From Balneola sp. (GTDB lineage: Bacteria > Bacteroidota > Rhodothermia > Balneolales > Balneolaceae): 64,000 nucleotides of DNA. The stretch covers positions 62,001-126,000 of the forward strand of contig JANQSE010000007.1 of assembly GCA_028284195.1 (NCBI GenBank), in the 5' to 3' direction. A program made the position numbers and the translations under genes. Positions 18,360 to 27,670 of this stretch are shown here, piece after piece (position 1 is the first letter of the stretch; each line of letters begins with the position of its first letter). Under the pieces are notes generated by a model. That model had not been told where the DNA came from. It searched no databases and saw only the letters and a list, made by a program, of their open reading frames with translations.

Positions 18360-19436
18360 ATGTCACTTGGAAAAAAGAGCATAGAAGAGCTTCTTGGGGA
18401 TGAAGCTTCGTATTTATTGAATCATACCAGCCAAACTATCAAAAAAGACCGCTTGATTAAACCATCCGTTAGCTATGTTGATGAGGTTTGGTATCATTCT
18501 GACAGAAATAACAGGGTTTTGGGAAATCTGCAATGGTTGATGGATCATGGCCGCTTAGGGGGTACAGGTTATGTTTCAATTCTACCTGTTGACCAGGGAA
18601 TTGAACATTCGGGTGGAGCATCATTCGCAAAAAATCCGGATTATTTTGATCCTGAGCATATCATCAACCTGGCTATTGAAGCAGGCTGCAATGGAGTGGC
18701 ATCTACGTTTGGGGTATTGGCGAGTATGTCGCGTAAATACGCTCACAAAATTCCATTCATTGTTAAGATCAATCACAACGAACTGCTAACCTATCCCAAC
18801 ACATTCGACCAAATTATGTTTGGCACCATCGAACAAGCTTATAATATGGGTGCCGCAGCAGTAGGAGCTACCATATATTTCGGATCAGAAGAATCGAACC
18901 GGCAGATACAGGAAGTGGCTGAAGCCTTTGCTTACGCACACGAGCTGGGTATGGCAACTATTCTTTGGTGTTATACAAGAAATAGTGCATTCAAAGTTGA
19001 CGGGGTAGATTATCATGCTTCGGCTGACTTGACCGGACAGGCAAATCATATTGGAACCACTTTAGGTGCTGATATTATCAAACAAAAGCAGCCAACCAAT
19101 AACGGTGGCTATAAAGCTTTGAATACAGGTGATTCCAGCTATGGTAAGCTTGATGAGCGTATTTATTCTGAGTTAACATCAGATCATCCGATTGATCTTA
19201 CCCGTTACCAGGTAATTAACTGTTTTAGTGGTCGGGCTGGATTAATTAATTCAGGTGGTGCATCGGGAGATAATGATTTTGTAGATGCTGTAAAAACTGC
19301 TGTGATTAATAAACGCGCAGGCGGCATGGGCTTGATCAGCGGCCGTAAAGCATTCCAACGCCCTCTTGATGAAGGTGTAAAGCTATTGAACATGATCCAG
19401 GATGTATATCTGGATGATGAAATAACTTTAGCCTAG
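18360..19436 (+). CDS. fbaB: Class I fructose-bisphosphate aldolase (FbaB/DhnA type)
   Basis: The 358-residue protein belongs to the archaeal-type class I aldolases, which cleave fructose-1,6-bisphosphate through a Lys Schiff base and need no metal. Visible are [75 protein letters not shown] and a C-terminal [15 protein letters not shown] that forms the phosphate site. Length and motifs look complete. A terminator follows, so it is probably monocistronic. Confidence 0.93.
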   Translation: MSLGKKSIEELLGDEASYLLNHTSQTIKKDRLIKPSVSYVDEVWYHSDRNNRVLGNLQWLMDHGRLGGTGYVSILPVDQGIEHSGGASFAKNPDYFDPEHIINLAIEAGCNGVASTFGVLASMSRKYAHKIPFIVKINHNELLTYPNTFDQIMFGTIEQAYNMGAAAVGATIYFGSEESNRQIQEVAEAFAYAHELGMATILWCYTRNSAFKVDGVDYHASADLTGQANHIGTTLGADIIKQKQPTNNGGYKALNTGDSSYGKLDERIYSELTSDHPIDLTRYQVINCFSGRAGLINSGGASGDNDFVDAVKTAVINKRAGGMGLISGRKAFQRPLDEGVKLLNMIQDVYLDDEITLA

Positions 19437-19455
19437 TTCAAACGTATTTGTTTTG

Positions 19456-19493
19456 CATGCCTCATTATTTTGGTGATGAGGTATGTATTTTTA
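19456..19493 (+). terminator. Terminator downstream of the aldolase
   Basis: CATGCCTCAT (19456-19465) pairs with ATGAGGTATG (19476-19485), with one G-U pair and a 10-nt loop, followed by TATTTTTAT. It starts 19 bp after the aldolase stop and lies just before the TTG start of the next gene. Confidence 0.78.
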
Positions 19494-19502
19494 TAAGCCA
19501 AC

Positions 19503-20546
19503 TTGAGTACCGAAGCAGTAAATAACACGAAGCCACAAAACTTTATCTCAAAGAGGTATTTGTTTTTTTCTATTGGCTTAAGTGTTGCTACAATGGCTGG
19601 TGTAATCTGGTACACGTATACTCCCGGAGTGCTCGAAAACCTGGCTCCAAAACGATTGCCGGGGTTATTTATAGCGGTTCTTGTTTCTTTTCTCAGAATC
19701 TGGTTTTCGGCAGCAAAAATCAGATTTCTGGCAGAAAAACAAATGTCGTGGCTAGCTTCTTTTCGGGTTGTATTGGCATGGGATTTCGCCTCAGCTGTAA
19801 CTCCATCTACTATTGGAGGTGCGCCTATGGCAACCTATGCTATGAGCAAAGAAGGAATGCGACTTGGATCAGCGACTGCTATTGTATTATATGGAGTGCT
19901 GCTCGATCAAATCTGGTTCGCTATTGCCATTCCAATTTTACTGATCGCCGGAGTTTTTTATGAGGTTGTACCCCCGGAAATTGGGTTAATTGGCGAAGCG
20001 TCTATGATCCTTCTATATGTTGCTTTATTGAGTTATGCAGGATTACTGGCTTATGGTGTATTGGTAAACCCTTCGGCTATTAAGAAGGTTGTACTTGTTG
20101 TTTTTAAGCTGCCAATTCTTCGCAAGCACAGAGAAAAAGTAGCGGTTGAAGCAGAGAATCTGGAAGGATATGCTCATCAGCTAAGGAAAAAGCCACCAAG
20201 TTTTCTTTTTAAAGCATTTTTCTTCTCTACAATATCCTGGCTATGCCGGGTAGCCCTTGCTACTATTGTGGTTTTAAGCTTGTTACCCGCGCCGGAAATT
20301 CTATCGGTGTTACGAAGTTTAGCAATGAATTTAGCATTCCTTGTTGTACCTACACCAGGGGGTAGTGGCGGTATAGAGGGGCTTTTTGTGTTATTCCAGG
20401 GACCGCTTATCTCCAGGCAGTCTTTTATAGGGCTTGCTGTATTTTTATGGAGAATTATTAGTTACTACATCAGCATTGCTTTAGGGATGTTTGCAACGAC
20501 CTGGTACATCAACAAATCGGTAGTGGAAAGCCAAAACAAAGAATAG
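19503..20546 (+). CDS. Lysylphosphatidylglycerol synthase TM-region/flippase-like protein (UPF0104)
   Basis: The 347-residue integral membrane protein uses a TTG start at 19503. It has about eight hydrophobic segments and the family motifs WDFASAVTPSTIGGAPMATY and FLVVPTPGGSGGIEGLF. The family resembles the membrane half of MprF and AglD-type proteins and is generally thought to move or modify lipids. There is no soluble transferase domain. It is followed at 1 bp by radA, so the two are probably cotranscribed. The substrate is unknown. Confidence 0.82.
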   Translation: MSTEAVNNTKPQNFISKRYLFFSIGLSVATMAGVIWYTYTPGVLENLAPKRLPGLFIAVLVSFLRIWFSAAKIRFLAEKQMSWLASFRVVLAWDFASAVTPSTIGGAPMATYAMSKEGMRLGSATAIVLYGVLLDQIWFAIAIPILLIAGVFYEVVPPEIGLIGEASMILLYVALLSYAGLLAYGVLVNPSAIKKVVLVVFKLPILRKHREKVAVEAENLEGYAHQLRKKPPSFLFKAFFFSTISWLCRVALATIVVLSLLPAPEILSVLRSLAMNLAFLVVPTPGGSGGIEGLFVLFQGPLISRQSFIGLAVFLWRIISYYISIALGMFATTWYINKSVVESQNKE

Positions 20547-20547
20547 G

Positions 20548-21885
20548 TTGGCAAAACAAAAGATTCAGTTCGAGTGTGCAGAGTGCGGACATACTTCCCC
20601 AAAATGGTTAGGAAGTTGTCCCAGTTGTGGGAAATGGAATACGTTCGAAGAATCTAAAGCAGAATCAAAATCTATTGAGCATAAAGCCAAAATCTCCGGG
20701 TTAGTAAGCTCAGAAAAACCAAAAAAGATATCAGAAGTAGAAGGCTCGGATAAAGCAAGATTCCTAAGCAACATCAAAGAGCTGGATCGTGTACTGGGTG
20801 GCGGCTTTCTACCAGGAGCGTATGTTTTGATTGGCGGAGAACCGGGAGTAGGAAAAAGTACATTAACTCTTCAGATAGCAAAAGCGAATCCGGAGCTGTC
20901 TATTTTATATTGTGCAGGGGAAGAATCGGCCGGGCAGATCAAACAGCGTGCACAAAGGCTGGAAGTTAATTCTGATAAGCTTTTGATCTACAATGAAACG
21001 CAAGTCAATAAGATCATAGATGAAGTTCAACGGGTAAATCCTGATCTGTTGATTGTTGATTCCATACAAACCGTTTATAGAACCGAACTTCAAAGTATGC
21101 CGGGCAGCATTCAACAGGTAAAAGAATGTGCAGCACTTTTCCAACAGTTGGCCAAGAAGAAGAATATTACTACCGTGGTGATCGGGCATGTTACCAAAGA
21201 AGGAGATATTGCCGGGCCGCGTGTACTGGAACACATGGTGGATACGGTACTCCAGTTTGAAGGAGACAAGAATTATACCTATCGCCTGCTTCGTAGTTTA
21301 AAGAACCGATTTGGAGCAGCACAGGAAGTGGGTGTGTTTGAAATGAAGGAAGACGGCCTGATTGAAGTTTCCAATCCTTCAGAACTATTCATTTCAAATA
21401 AAACGAAAGGAGTAAGCGGAAATGCTATTGTATGTACCATGGAAGGTTCGCGCCCGCTTTTGATCGAAGTACAGGCCTTAGTGACTCCATCCGCTTATGG
21501 TACCCCGCAACGAACTGCGAATGGCTTTGACCGGAATCGCCTGGCGTTACTTCTGGCAGTTCTCGAAAAAAGAGCGGGGTATAGCTTTTCAAATCATGAT
21601 GTGTATTTGAATATTGCAGGCGGATTTCGCTTAAACGATCCTGCGGGAGATTTGAGTGTGTGCTGTGCGCTGGTTTCCAGTTTATTGGATAAAGCCATTA
21701 ACCAAAGATGGGCTTTTATTGGCGAGGTAGGCTTGGGAGGAGAAGTTCGAACAGTTCCACATATTGCACAGCGAAAGAAAGAAGCAGCCAAATTAGGTTT
21801 TCAGGGGTCAATAGTGCCTGAGGGGAAAGGACAGGATGGAATTAAATATGTACATGAAGCCATAAAAAAAGCCCTTACGTTATAA
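20548..21885 (+). CDS. radA: DNA repair protein RadA
   Basis: The 445-residue protein begins with a TTG codon (MAKQKIQFECAECGHTS). It has a zinc ribbon with Cys pairs (CAEC and CPSC, residues about 10-28), Walker A GGEPGVGKST, Walker B LLIVDSIQTV, the RadA-specific KNRFG motif (LKNRFGAAQEVGVF) and a C-terminal Lon-protease-like domain (DVYLNIAGGFRLNDPAGDLSVC). RadA is a RecA-like helicase that drives branch migration in recombination. The stop codon lies inside a hairpin shared with the convergent rpsU. Confidence 0.97.
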   Translation: MAKQKIQFECAECGHTSPKWLGSCPSCGKWNTFEESKAESKSIEHKAKISGLVSSEKPKKISEVEGSDKARFLSNIKELDRVLGGGFLPGAYVLIGGEPGVGKSTLTLQIAKANPELSILYCAGEESAGQIKQRAQRLEVNSDKLLIYNETQVNKIIDEVQRVNPDLLIVDSIQTVYRTELQSMPGSIQQVKECAALFQQLAKKKNITTVVIGHVTKEGDIAGPRVLEHMVDTVLQFEGDKNYTYRLLRSLKNRFGAAQEVGVFEMKEDGLIEVSNPSELFISNKTKGVSGNAIVCTMEGSRPLLIEVQALVTPSAYGTPQRTANGFDRNRLALLLAVLEKRAGYSFSNHDVYLNIAGGFRLNDPAGDLSVCCALVSSLLDKAINQRWAFIGEVGLGGEVRTVPHIAQRKKEAAKLGFQGSIVPEGKGQDGIKYVHEAIKKALTL

Positions 21886-21898
21886 ACGTAAAGGCTTT
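21868..21898. terminator. Bidirectional terminator between radA and rpsU
   Basis: AAAGCC-C-TTACGT pairs with ACGTAA-A-GGCTTT, one mismatch, around a TATA-type loop. On the minus strand it is followed by TTTTTTTA, so it should end rpsU transcripts well; on the plus strand the tail is weaker. It overlaps the last codons of radA. Confidence 0.8.
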
Positions 21899-21925
21899 AA
21901 AAATTGTGACGACAACTTTTTGAAT

Positions 21926-22120
21926 TTAGTAATTCTCTCGTTGACGGCGACGTTGCTCGCGAACAGCTTTTTTCATAGCTTCGCGGCGTTCAATAGAAGG
22001 TTTGGTGAACTGTTGTCTGTCCTTATATTCATTAAGAATACGAGAACGGGTAACCAGTTTTTTAAACCTGTTTATCGCGCGTTCAACACTCTCGTTGTCT
22101 TTAACTTCAACACCTAGCAT
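21926..22120 (-). CDS. rpsU: 30S ribosomal protein S21
   Basis: The 64-residue protein starts MLGVEVKDNESVERAINRFK and has the basic tail typical of bS21 (REAMKKAVREQRRRQRENY). It binds near the anti-Shine-Dalgarno end of 16S rRNA. A GGAAGTGAG ribosome binding site precedes the ATG. It has its own promoter-like box upstream and a terminator downstream. Confidence 0.95.
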   Translation of the reverse strand: MLGVEVKDNESVERAINRFKKLVTRSRILNEYKDRQQFTKPSIERREAMKKAVREQRRRQRENY

Positions 22121-22167
22121 TGAGTCTCACTTCCTTTCATTTGTTTTAAGTCCCATAATCGGGGTTG

Positions 22168-22199
22168 CAAATATACAAAAAATGTGGCAAAATCGAAGG
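22168..22199 (-). promoter_or_regulatory. Predicted promoter of rpsU
   Basis: On the minus strand TATATTTG (complement of 22168-22175) matches the -7 box consensus exactly. The -33 region is T-rich without a perfect TTTG. The box lies about 48 bp upstream of the rpsU ATG. Confidence 0.5.
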
Positions 22200-22228
22200 T
22201 TGAAAAAATTAACTAACCAAAAGAGTAC

Positions 22229-22999
22229 ATGAGTGAACAAAAGCCGGAACCTCAGGCAGATAAAAATCAAAAAGGCTTTGTAGAAGAACTTCTTGGGGAT
22301 GTATTTAACCTGGACCGTGGTTTGCCGGGTACCATTTTGGGAATGATAAAAACACCGGGAGAAGTAGTGGACGCATATTTTACCGATCGGGGCAAGTATG
22401 TTACTCCGTTGCGCTATTGTGTTTTCATTTTGGCTGTAACTACCTTTATTTCTACCCGATTTATCGACTATGAGGAAATGATGAAAAATGCGATGGAGTT
22501 GGGTGCTGGCGATAGTGTGGAGGTATTGGTTGAACGACTTTCTTCAGTAACTCCATCCTTTGATTGGGCGGCATATTTTCAGGCTATTAATGATATCTCG
22601 GTTTCACTAGTACAAAAATTCAATCAGATTCTTTATCTCGCATTGCTTGTTCCTGCCATGGCATTCTTTTTAAAGCTCTTCTTTAAGTATAAAAAGAGCA
22701 GGTTTATTGAGCATTATGTATTGATGGTGTATTCATTAACTACATTCTCCATCTTTAGTTTATTAATGATTCCTTTAATGTTGAACCTTGAGAATACCGA
22801 TTCCGGGATTTCGTTTCTTTTGGGAATCCCCTTAATATTCGTATATCTGATATGGACATCAGGTAAATATCTAAACTTAAAAGGGGTTTCGGAATATCTA
22901 CAAGTGTTGATAGCCTTGGTTCTTGGATACATTTTATATACCATTGTTCAGGTAATAATTATGTATTTGGGAGCCTATTTAATGGTAGTTTTTAGTTAA
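22229..22999 (+). CDS. DUF3667-like integral membrane protein
   Basis: The 256-residue protein has a short polar N-terminus, then NLDRGLPGTILGMIKTPGEV and YFTDRGKYVTPLRYCVFIL, the pattern of DUF3667 proteins. About five to six hydrophobic segments follow. The four-Cys zinc-ribbon N-terminus seen in many DUF3667 proteins is missing. Function is unknown. It overlaps the convergent TIGR02757 gene by 4 bp. Confidence 0.72.
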   Translation: MSEQKPEPQADKNQKGFVEELLGDVFNLDRGLPGTILGMIKTPGEVVDAYFTDRGKYVTPLRYCVFILAVTTFISTRFIDYEEMMKNAMELGAGDSVEVLVERLSSVTPSFDWAAYFQAINDISVSLVQKFNQILYLALLVPAMAFFLKLFFKYKKSRFIEHYVLMVYSLTTFSIFSLLMIPLMLNLENTDSGISFLLGIPLIFVYLIWTSGKYLNLKGVSEYLQVLIALVLGYILYTIVQVIIMYLGAYLMVVFS

Positions 23000-23778
23000 G
23001 AATTAACACCTAGTCCAAACAGAGCAAAGTCATATTTAGCGGGGTCTTCCGGGTCAAGAGTTCTGAGATTTTCAGTTAGTTCAAGAACTGCTTTCCAGTC
23101 ATTTTGCTTTCGGGTTAACAAACCCAGCTTTCTGGCCTGGCGCCCAACATGCACATCCAGAGGAATTTTTAATTGCGAAGGCGATATAAAACCCCATATT
23201 CCTACATCCACTTCACTTTTTCGGATACACCAACGTAAGTACATATACAAGCGCTTGGCGGAACTGTTCTTTTCAGGATTAGAAATATGTTTCCTTGTAC
23301 GTTGAGGCGTTTCTGGGTAGACCTCAAAAAATCGTTGATGAAAAACGGCAATTAATTCTCGGTTTTCTTGATGGGCTTGTTGATAGCAATCCTTCCAAAA
23401 GCTTTCAAAATCCCCGAACTGTTGAAGAATGCTTTGCAGGATTTTGATCAGCCAGTAAATATCTATGGGTTTAAATGTTCTGTGTTTAAAATCATCAAAT
23501 AAAGCTGCATCGGAATCTGAAAACCGGATGATAAACTCTGTTGGCCGGTACCCCATTCGTTGAAATAAATCATCCACTTTGGCAATTACAATATCCCGGC
23601 GTCCCCAGGCCATAATTGCTGTAAAGAACCCGGCAATTTCCTGGTCCGTTTTCTCCTCAAAAGCATGCATAAACTGGATCGGATCAGAATCGATAAATTC
23701 TTTTCTCTCGTATTTTAGGACTAAAGAATCGAGGTCTGATTTAAGCTCGAGAAGCGTTTTGGGAGTAGCTTTAGACAT
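22996..23778 (-). CDS. TIGR02757 family protein (DUF2400)
   Basis: The 260-residue soluble protein shows the family blocks LVLKYERKEFIDSDPIQF, AGFFTAIMAWGRRDIVIAK, KRLYMYLRWCIRKSEVDVGIWGF, QLKIPLDVHVGRQARKLGL and the C-terminal LDPEDPAKYDFALFGLGV. The last blocks recall helix-hairpin-helix DNA glycosylases, and the neighbouring mutY fits a DNA-repair theme, but the function is not established. A 200-bp repeat-containing gap separates it from mutY. Confidence 0.85.
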   Translation of the reverse strand: MSKATPKTLLELKSDLDSLVLKYERKEFIDSDPIQFMHAFEEKTDQEIAGFFTAIMAWGRRDIVIAKVDDLFQRMGYRPTEFIIRFSDSDAALFDDFKHRTFKPIDIYWLIKILQSILQQFGDFESFWKDCYQQAHQENRELIAVFHQRFFEVYPETPQRTRKHISNPEKNSSAKRLYMYLRWCIRKSEVDVGIWGFISPSQLKIPLDVHVGRQARKLGLLTRKQNDWKAVLELTENLRTLDPEDPAKYDFALFGLGVNS

Positions 23779-23870
23779 AGTTTAAACTACTGCTTTTGCT
23801 ATTTCAAAAGAAGGAAAAATCCAATAAATCAACTTCTCGGTTAATATTTTATTCACTTATATCAAGTTGC

Positions 23871-23966
23871 CGTGATGCTGAACTTGATTCTCCGAAGGAG
23901 TCCTTTGAACAGCATTCTATAGCTACGCCTAATCACCACAGACCCTGAGTCGAGTTCAGGGTGACA
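23871..23966. repeat. Intergenic repeat of the 'GTGATGCTGAACTTGA...GAGTTCAGGGTGACA' type
   Basis: The gap contains CGTGATGCTGAACTTGATTC at its left end and GACCCTGAGTCGAGTTCAG with GGTGACA at its right. These imperfect inverted ends match a widespread bacterial intergenic element, usually GTCATGCTGAACTTG with CAAGTTCAGGGTGAC. Only one copy of this subtype is in the window. Confidence 0.55.
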
Positions 23967-23978
23967 ATTTTTCCAGGA

Positions 23979-25079
23979 TTACGAACCCTCTCCAATCAAC
24001 CTTTCCGTCAAGATCTTATTCGCTTTCGGGAAAGGGTATTGCTCCAGTTCCGAACAATGAACCCATTTAATTTCCTGGCTGCTTTTGGGTTTGGGTGTAC
24101 CTGAAATGAGTTTGCAATTGAAGGCATGTAACGTGATAGAGAAATGAGAATACACATGCTTCAGGTTCATGAATTCCTTATAGGCATGAACTTGCACACC
24201 CAGTTCCTCTTTGAGTTCACGTTCAACGGTTTGTTGAATAGTTTCTCCATCTTCTTGCTTGCCACCGGGAAATTCCCAAAGGCCGCCCAGCATAGCATCT
24301 TCCGGCCGGAGCGCAATCAGCACTTTTCCATCTTCGCGTTCGATAATGCCAACCCCGATATGCTTATGGGGTTTTTTCTTTGCCGGAGATTTGTAAGGGA
24401 TAACATCAGTTTTGGCAGTTTTAGTAGCTATGCAGCCTGCCTGAATGGGACAGTTCAGGCAATCAGGGTTAGTGGGCGAGCACACAATAGAACCTAGTTC
24501 CATCATTGCCTGGTTAAACTCTGCCGGGTGTTCTTCGCTTATTAATTGATCAACCAGTTCCTGAACTTGCTTTATTGTTCGGGTACTTCGTATGTCGTCT
24601 TCAATTCCATAATAACGGGTAACCAGGCGTATCACATTTCCATCCACAACCGCATTGGGTTGATCGAATGCAATACTTGTAATGGCTGCAGCGGTGTAGG
24701 GGCCAATTCCCTTCAGGCTGATAACTTCATCATAACTCTCAGGAAACTTCCCGTTAAATTTGTTTACAATAGTTTTTGATGCTGCATGCAGATTTCGAGC
24801 CCGGCTGTAATATCCCAGGCCTTCCCACGCTTTTAACACCTGTTGCTGATTGGCTGAAGCGAGGTCATGAACCGATGGAAAAAGCTTCATAAAACGTTCG
24901 AAATACGGCCAGGCCTGGTCAACGCGCGTTTGCTGAAGCATGATCTCAGATATCCAGATTTTGTAGGGATCTTTTTCTCCCCGCCAGGGCATTTCTCTTT
25001 TATGATCCTGAAACCAAGCCAGCAGCTGATGGTTAAATTCCTGCTTCGGGAGCTCGGCCAACTTAGTTTCCGTTTCCAC
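23979..25079 (-). CDS. mutY: A/G-specific adenine DNA glycosylase with NUDIX-like C-terminal domain
   Basis: The 366-residue protein removes adenine mispaired with 8-oxoguanine. It has SEIMLQQTRVD with the catalytic Glu (about residue 45), the helix-hairpin-helix LKGIGPYTAAAI, VVDGNVIR with the catalytic Asp (about 146), and the iron-sulphur Cys set C200, C207, C210, C216 (Cx6Cx2Cx5C). Residues about 235-366 form the NUDIX-like domain that recognises 8-oxoG (GGLWEFPGGKQEDGE). The start is GTG at 25079. It overlaps the end of the upstream exported-protein gene by 17 bp. Confidence 0.95.
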   Translation of the reverse strand: METETKLAELPKQEFNHQLLAWFQDHKREMPWRGEKDPYKIWISEIMLQQTRVDQAWPYFERFMKLFPSVHDLASANQQQVLKAWEGLGYYSRARNLHAASKTIVNKFNGKFPESYDEVISLKGIGPYTAAAITSIAFDQPNAVVDGNVIRLVTRYYGIEDDIRSTRTIKQVQELVDQLISEEHPAEFNQAMMELGSIVCSPTNPDCLNCPIQAGCIATKTAKTDVIPYKSPAKKKPHKHIGVGIIEREDGKVLIALRPEDAMLGGLWEFPGGKQEDGETIQQTVERELKEELGVQVHAYKEFMNLKHVYSHFSITLHAFNCKLISGTPKPKSSQEIKWVHCSELEQYPFPKANKILTERLIGEGS

Positions 25080-26595
25080 GTTGGATGTCCATCACTGTAA
25101 GAGTGATATCCTGAGAAGAAGCCGCTCCTAATTGATCGGAGGCAATCACACGAAAAGTAAATTCTCCGGTTTGGTCTTTTCGTGGCGTCCAGGTAAACAT
25201 TCCTGTTTCTTCGTTAATGGAAGCACCTTCCGGTAAATCAACCCCCAAATACCGGATAAGTGCACTGGAAGGCTTTTCCGGGTCAATTGCCTGAATTTGA
25301 ATGGAGTAAGGCTCATTCACAGCAATGGTTGAAACCCGGACAGGGCTGAATCTTGGAGGTGTGTTAAAAGAACGAACATCCACAGTAAACCGGGTACTGT
25401 CGATGTCTCCTTTAGAATTTGCAGCCACAACAGTGAACCAGTTCATTCCGATTTGGCTTGGAGAAGGCTGCCAGAAAAAACCCTGCTTTTTAACCAAAGC
25501 ATTCGAGTTTGTAGAACGAATAGTAAATTCAACATCGCTGGCTGAATGGCCGTTTTCAGTTTCAAAACCCAGCAGCAGGGAATTTGGGTAAGTGAGAATT
25601 TGATTTGGAACAGGTTTGATTTTAAACGGGCCTCTTGGTGAATTTGTGCTGGCTGGAATTACGCTTGAGATTGCAATTTTTGCAACTTTATTATTCTCAA
25701 CAATCCAAAGTTGATCGCCGCTTTTTGCAATGTAATTTCCAGCTTTGGAATCGGTTTTCCAGGGAATCAGAGTGTCCTGCTCTTTAGCATACCAGAGTTT
25801 TCCTGTAGCAGTTCGGATGAATATATAATCTTTCCAGTGCAGAATTTTTTGAACAGGTTCGCCGACAGAACCGGTTTTTCTTCCCAATCCATTTGCTGTG
25901 ATCTCAAAAATCTCTCCATTGGCGTTGGTTCCCCACAAGCGATCACCATCTATAAAAAGATCGGCCAGCTTTTCGGAGATATTGAGGCTTTGGTTAAAAC
26001 TGAGTTGATTATCCCGGGATGTAAATACTTCTAGCTTTGAATTGCCGGTGAGAACAAACAATTGATTGGTTTTAGCAGAAGCCGCAATATCAAGTACCGC
26101 TACATTCTGGCCAACTTCTGTTGCTGTGGTTATATCAGAATCTATAGTTTCGGGGGTATCCAAAGAAAGAAACCCCAATCCCTCGTTGCCTAATGCAATG
26201 TATAATTTGTTTTGTAATCTGGCGGTTGCCAAAGGTTTTGAAGGCAGATAGGTAGCTGAATAAACACCCAATACGGAGGTAGGCTCCAGAACAGTTAGCC
26301 GCCGGGTATCTCCGTTCAAATAAGCAAAGCGAACATCAGCGGAAAGTTGATTACCCCGCCGCTGCATGCCTGATGAAGTGTAAAGCCATTGCAGCTCATC
26401 CGGTTTTATTCTGAAAACAGCCATACCGTCCTGCTCAGAAAGTATATACAAATGTGTTTCTGACGCCTCCATTGCTGACACTTCCGGTATATTCATAAGC
26501 TGCGAATAATCCAGCACCAGAGATTCTTGTGCCTTTACTGCTACAGAGCAAAATGCTAAAGTAAAAACGATTAAAGAGTGCTTAAATACCTTCAT
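25063..26595 (-). CDS. Exported beta-propeller/Ig-like protein of unknown function
   Basis: The 510-residue protein has a signal peptide (MKVFKHSLIVFTLAFCSVAVKA). The first 300 residues have repeated beta-blade-like units (NQLFVLTGNSKLEVFTS, GDRLWGTNANGEIFEIT, KDYIFIRTATGKLWYA). The C-terminal part has two Ig/cadherin-like domains (NSLLLGFETENGHSASDVEF and NEPYSIQIQAIDPEKPSSA ending in GEFTFRVIASDQLGAA), like putative-Ig (He_PIG) domains. It is probably periplasmic or surface exposed. No specific role is recognised; transcription probably continues into mutY. Confidence 0.7.
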   Translation of the reverse strand: MKVFKHSLIVFTLAFCSVAVKAQESLVLDYSQLMNIPEVSAMEASETHLYILSEQDGMAVFRIKPDELQWLYTSSGMQRRGNQLSADVRFAYLNGDTRRLTVLEPTSVLGVYSATYLPSKPLATARLQNKLYIALGNEGLGFLSLDTPETIDSDITTATEVGQNVAVLDIAASAKTNQLFVLTGNSKLEVFTSRDNQLSFNQSLNISEKLADLFIDGDRLWGTNANGEIFEITANGLGRKTGSVGEPVQKILHWKDYIFIRTATGKLWYAKEQDTLIPWKTDSKAGNYIAKSGDQLWIVENNKVAKIAISSVIPASTNSPRGPFKIKPVPNQILTYPNSLLLGFETENGHSASDVEFTIRSTNSNALVKKQGFFWQPSPSQIGMNWFTVVAANSKGDIDSTRFTVDVRSFNTPPRFSPVRVSTIAVNEPYSIQIQAIDPEKPSSALIRYLGVDLPEGASINEETGMFTWTPRKDQTGEFTFRVIASDQLGAASSQDITLTVMDIQRGNGN

Positions 26596-26600
26596 ATAAC

Positions 26601-27575
26601 TTACAGCCAGTTATGTTTTTTGTACCAGTGAATAGTTCTGGAAATTCCTTCCTGTATTGTAACCTCAGGTTTGTAGCCAAGTTCCTTTTCAGCTTTTGCT
26701 GACGAGCACGTCCATTCCAGTACGAGCTCGTTCGTCTTTTCCTTGTTCACAACGGGGTACTTACCAAATAATGATGCGATGTTTTCAATCAAACTTCCAA
26801 TTTTTTTAACCAGCGCAGGTTTCAATTTTAATTTAAGGGCATTTTTACCCGTTACTTTAGCGGTGATGTTATGGATTTGGTTCCAGTCGTAAATCCGGGG
26901 CCCGGTAATAAAATATGTATGCACTCCCGGATCTGTTTTTTGAGCTGCTCTTAAAATTCCATCAATCAAATCACTAATATAAACCATAGAAACTCCAGGG
27001 CGGGTTCCATCCCCAACAATAGTACTTAACCCTTTACTAAACGTTTTGAAGTAGGTGTAGATTTGATCTTCCCTTGGCCCGTACACAGCCGGGGGGCGGA
27101 TAATTTTTATAGAATCATGCTTTTTTGCTATTGTTTGTATCGATTTCTCCATGTCTCTTTTCGACCTTCCATACATACTTACAGGATTATATGGATCGGT
27201 TTCATCAACAGGGGTTCCATTGCTGGGCCCTGTAGCAGCCAGCGAAGATAGAATTACGAAATTTTTGACTCCATTTTTTTGTGCTATCCGGATGAGGTCT
27301 TCAGTTGCCTCTACATTTGCAAGTGTAAATTCTTTTTGGCTGGGAGCTTTAACAATAGCCGCTAAATGAAAAACAATATCAGCTCCTTTAGTGCCTTTAG
27401 AGAGAGCTTTAAAGTTGTTTAAGTCGCCATCGATTTTTATAAAGTTTTTATCGGTTAGCCACTTTTCTTTTGATCGCACCAGGCACCGTACCTCTTTAAA
27501 TTCTTCCATTGCCATTAATCTGTCGGCAAGATGGCTTCCAATAAAACCTGTTCCTCCTGTTATAAAGGCTTTCAT
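26601..27575 (-). CDS. NAD(P)-dependent epimerase/dehydratase (extended SDR)
   Basis: The 324-residue protein has the Rossmann motif TGGTGFIGSHLADRL, a GDLNN cofactor-specificity segment, VFHLAAIVKAPS, LSSLAATGPS and the YGRSKRDME active-site motif (YxxxK). It is divergent from two glycosyltransferases and close to serine palmitoyltransferase. In Caulobacter an SDR-type reductase works in ceramide synthesis, so a ketosphingoid or oxo-ceramide reductase role is possible. A nucleotide-sugar or sterol-type epimerase is an alternative. Family is firm, substrate is inference. Confidence 0.85.
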   Translation of the reverse strand: MKAFITGGTGFIGSHLADRLMAMEEFKEVRCLVRSKEKWLTDKNFIKIDGDLNNFKALSKGTKGADIVFHLAAIVKAPSQKEFTLANVEATEDLIRIAQKNGVKNFVILSSLAATGPSNGTPVDETDPYNPVSMYGRSKRDMEKSIQTIAKKHDSIKIIRPPAVYGPREDQIYTYFKTFSKGLSTIVGDGTRPGVSMVYISDLIDGILRAAQKTDPGVHTYFITGPRIYDWNQIHNITAKVTGKNALKLKLKPALVKKIGSLIENIASLFGKYPVVNKEKTNELVLEWTCSSAKAEKELGYKPEVTIQEGISRTIHWYKKHNWL

Positions 27576-27582
27576 TAATTAT

Positions 27583-27599
27583 GTATATTTGGCGGTTAT
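27583..27599 (+). promoter_or_regulatory. Promoter-like motif upstream of the GT4 genes, shared with the spt promoter
   Basis: GTATATTTGGCGGTTAT contains a perfect TATATTTG -7 box and matches 15 of 17 bases of the sequence at 30009-30025 upstream of spt. A matching TTTG -33 box is not evident here. It lies about 72 bp before the first glycosyltransferase ATG. Confidence 0.45.
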
Positions 27600-27670
27600 T
27601 TTTTTGGTGCTGTTAATTTCAAATTATAAAGATAGCAAGATACGCATCTGCTTTTTGCTTTTAAACTTTT

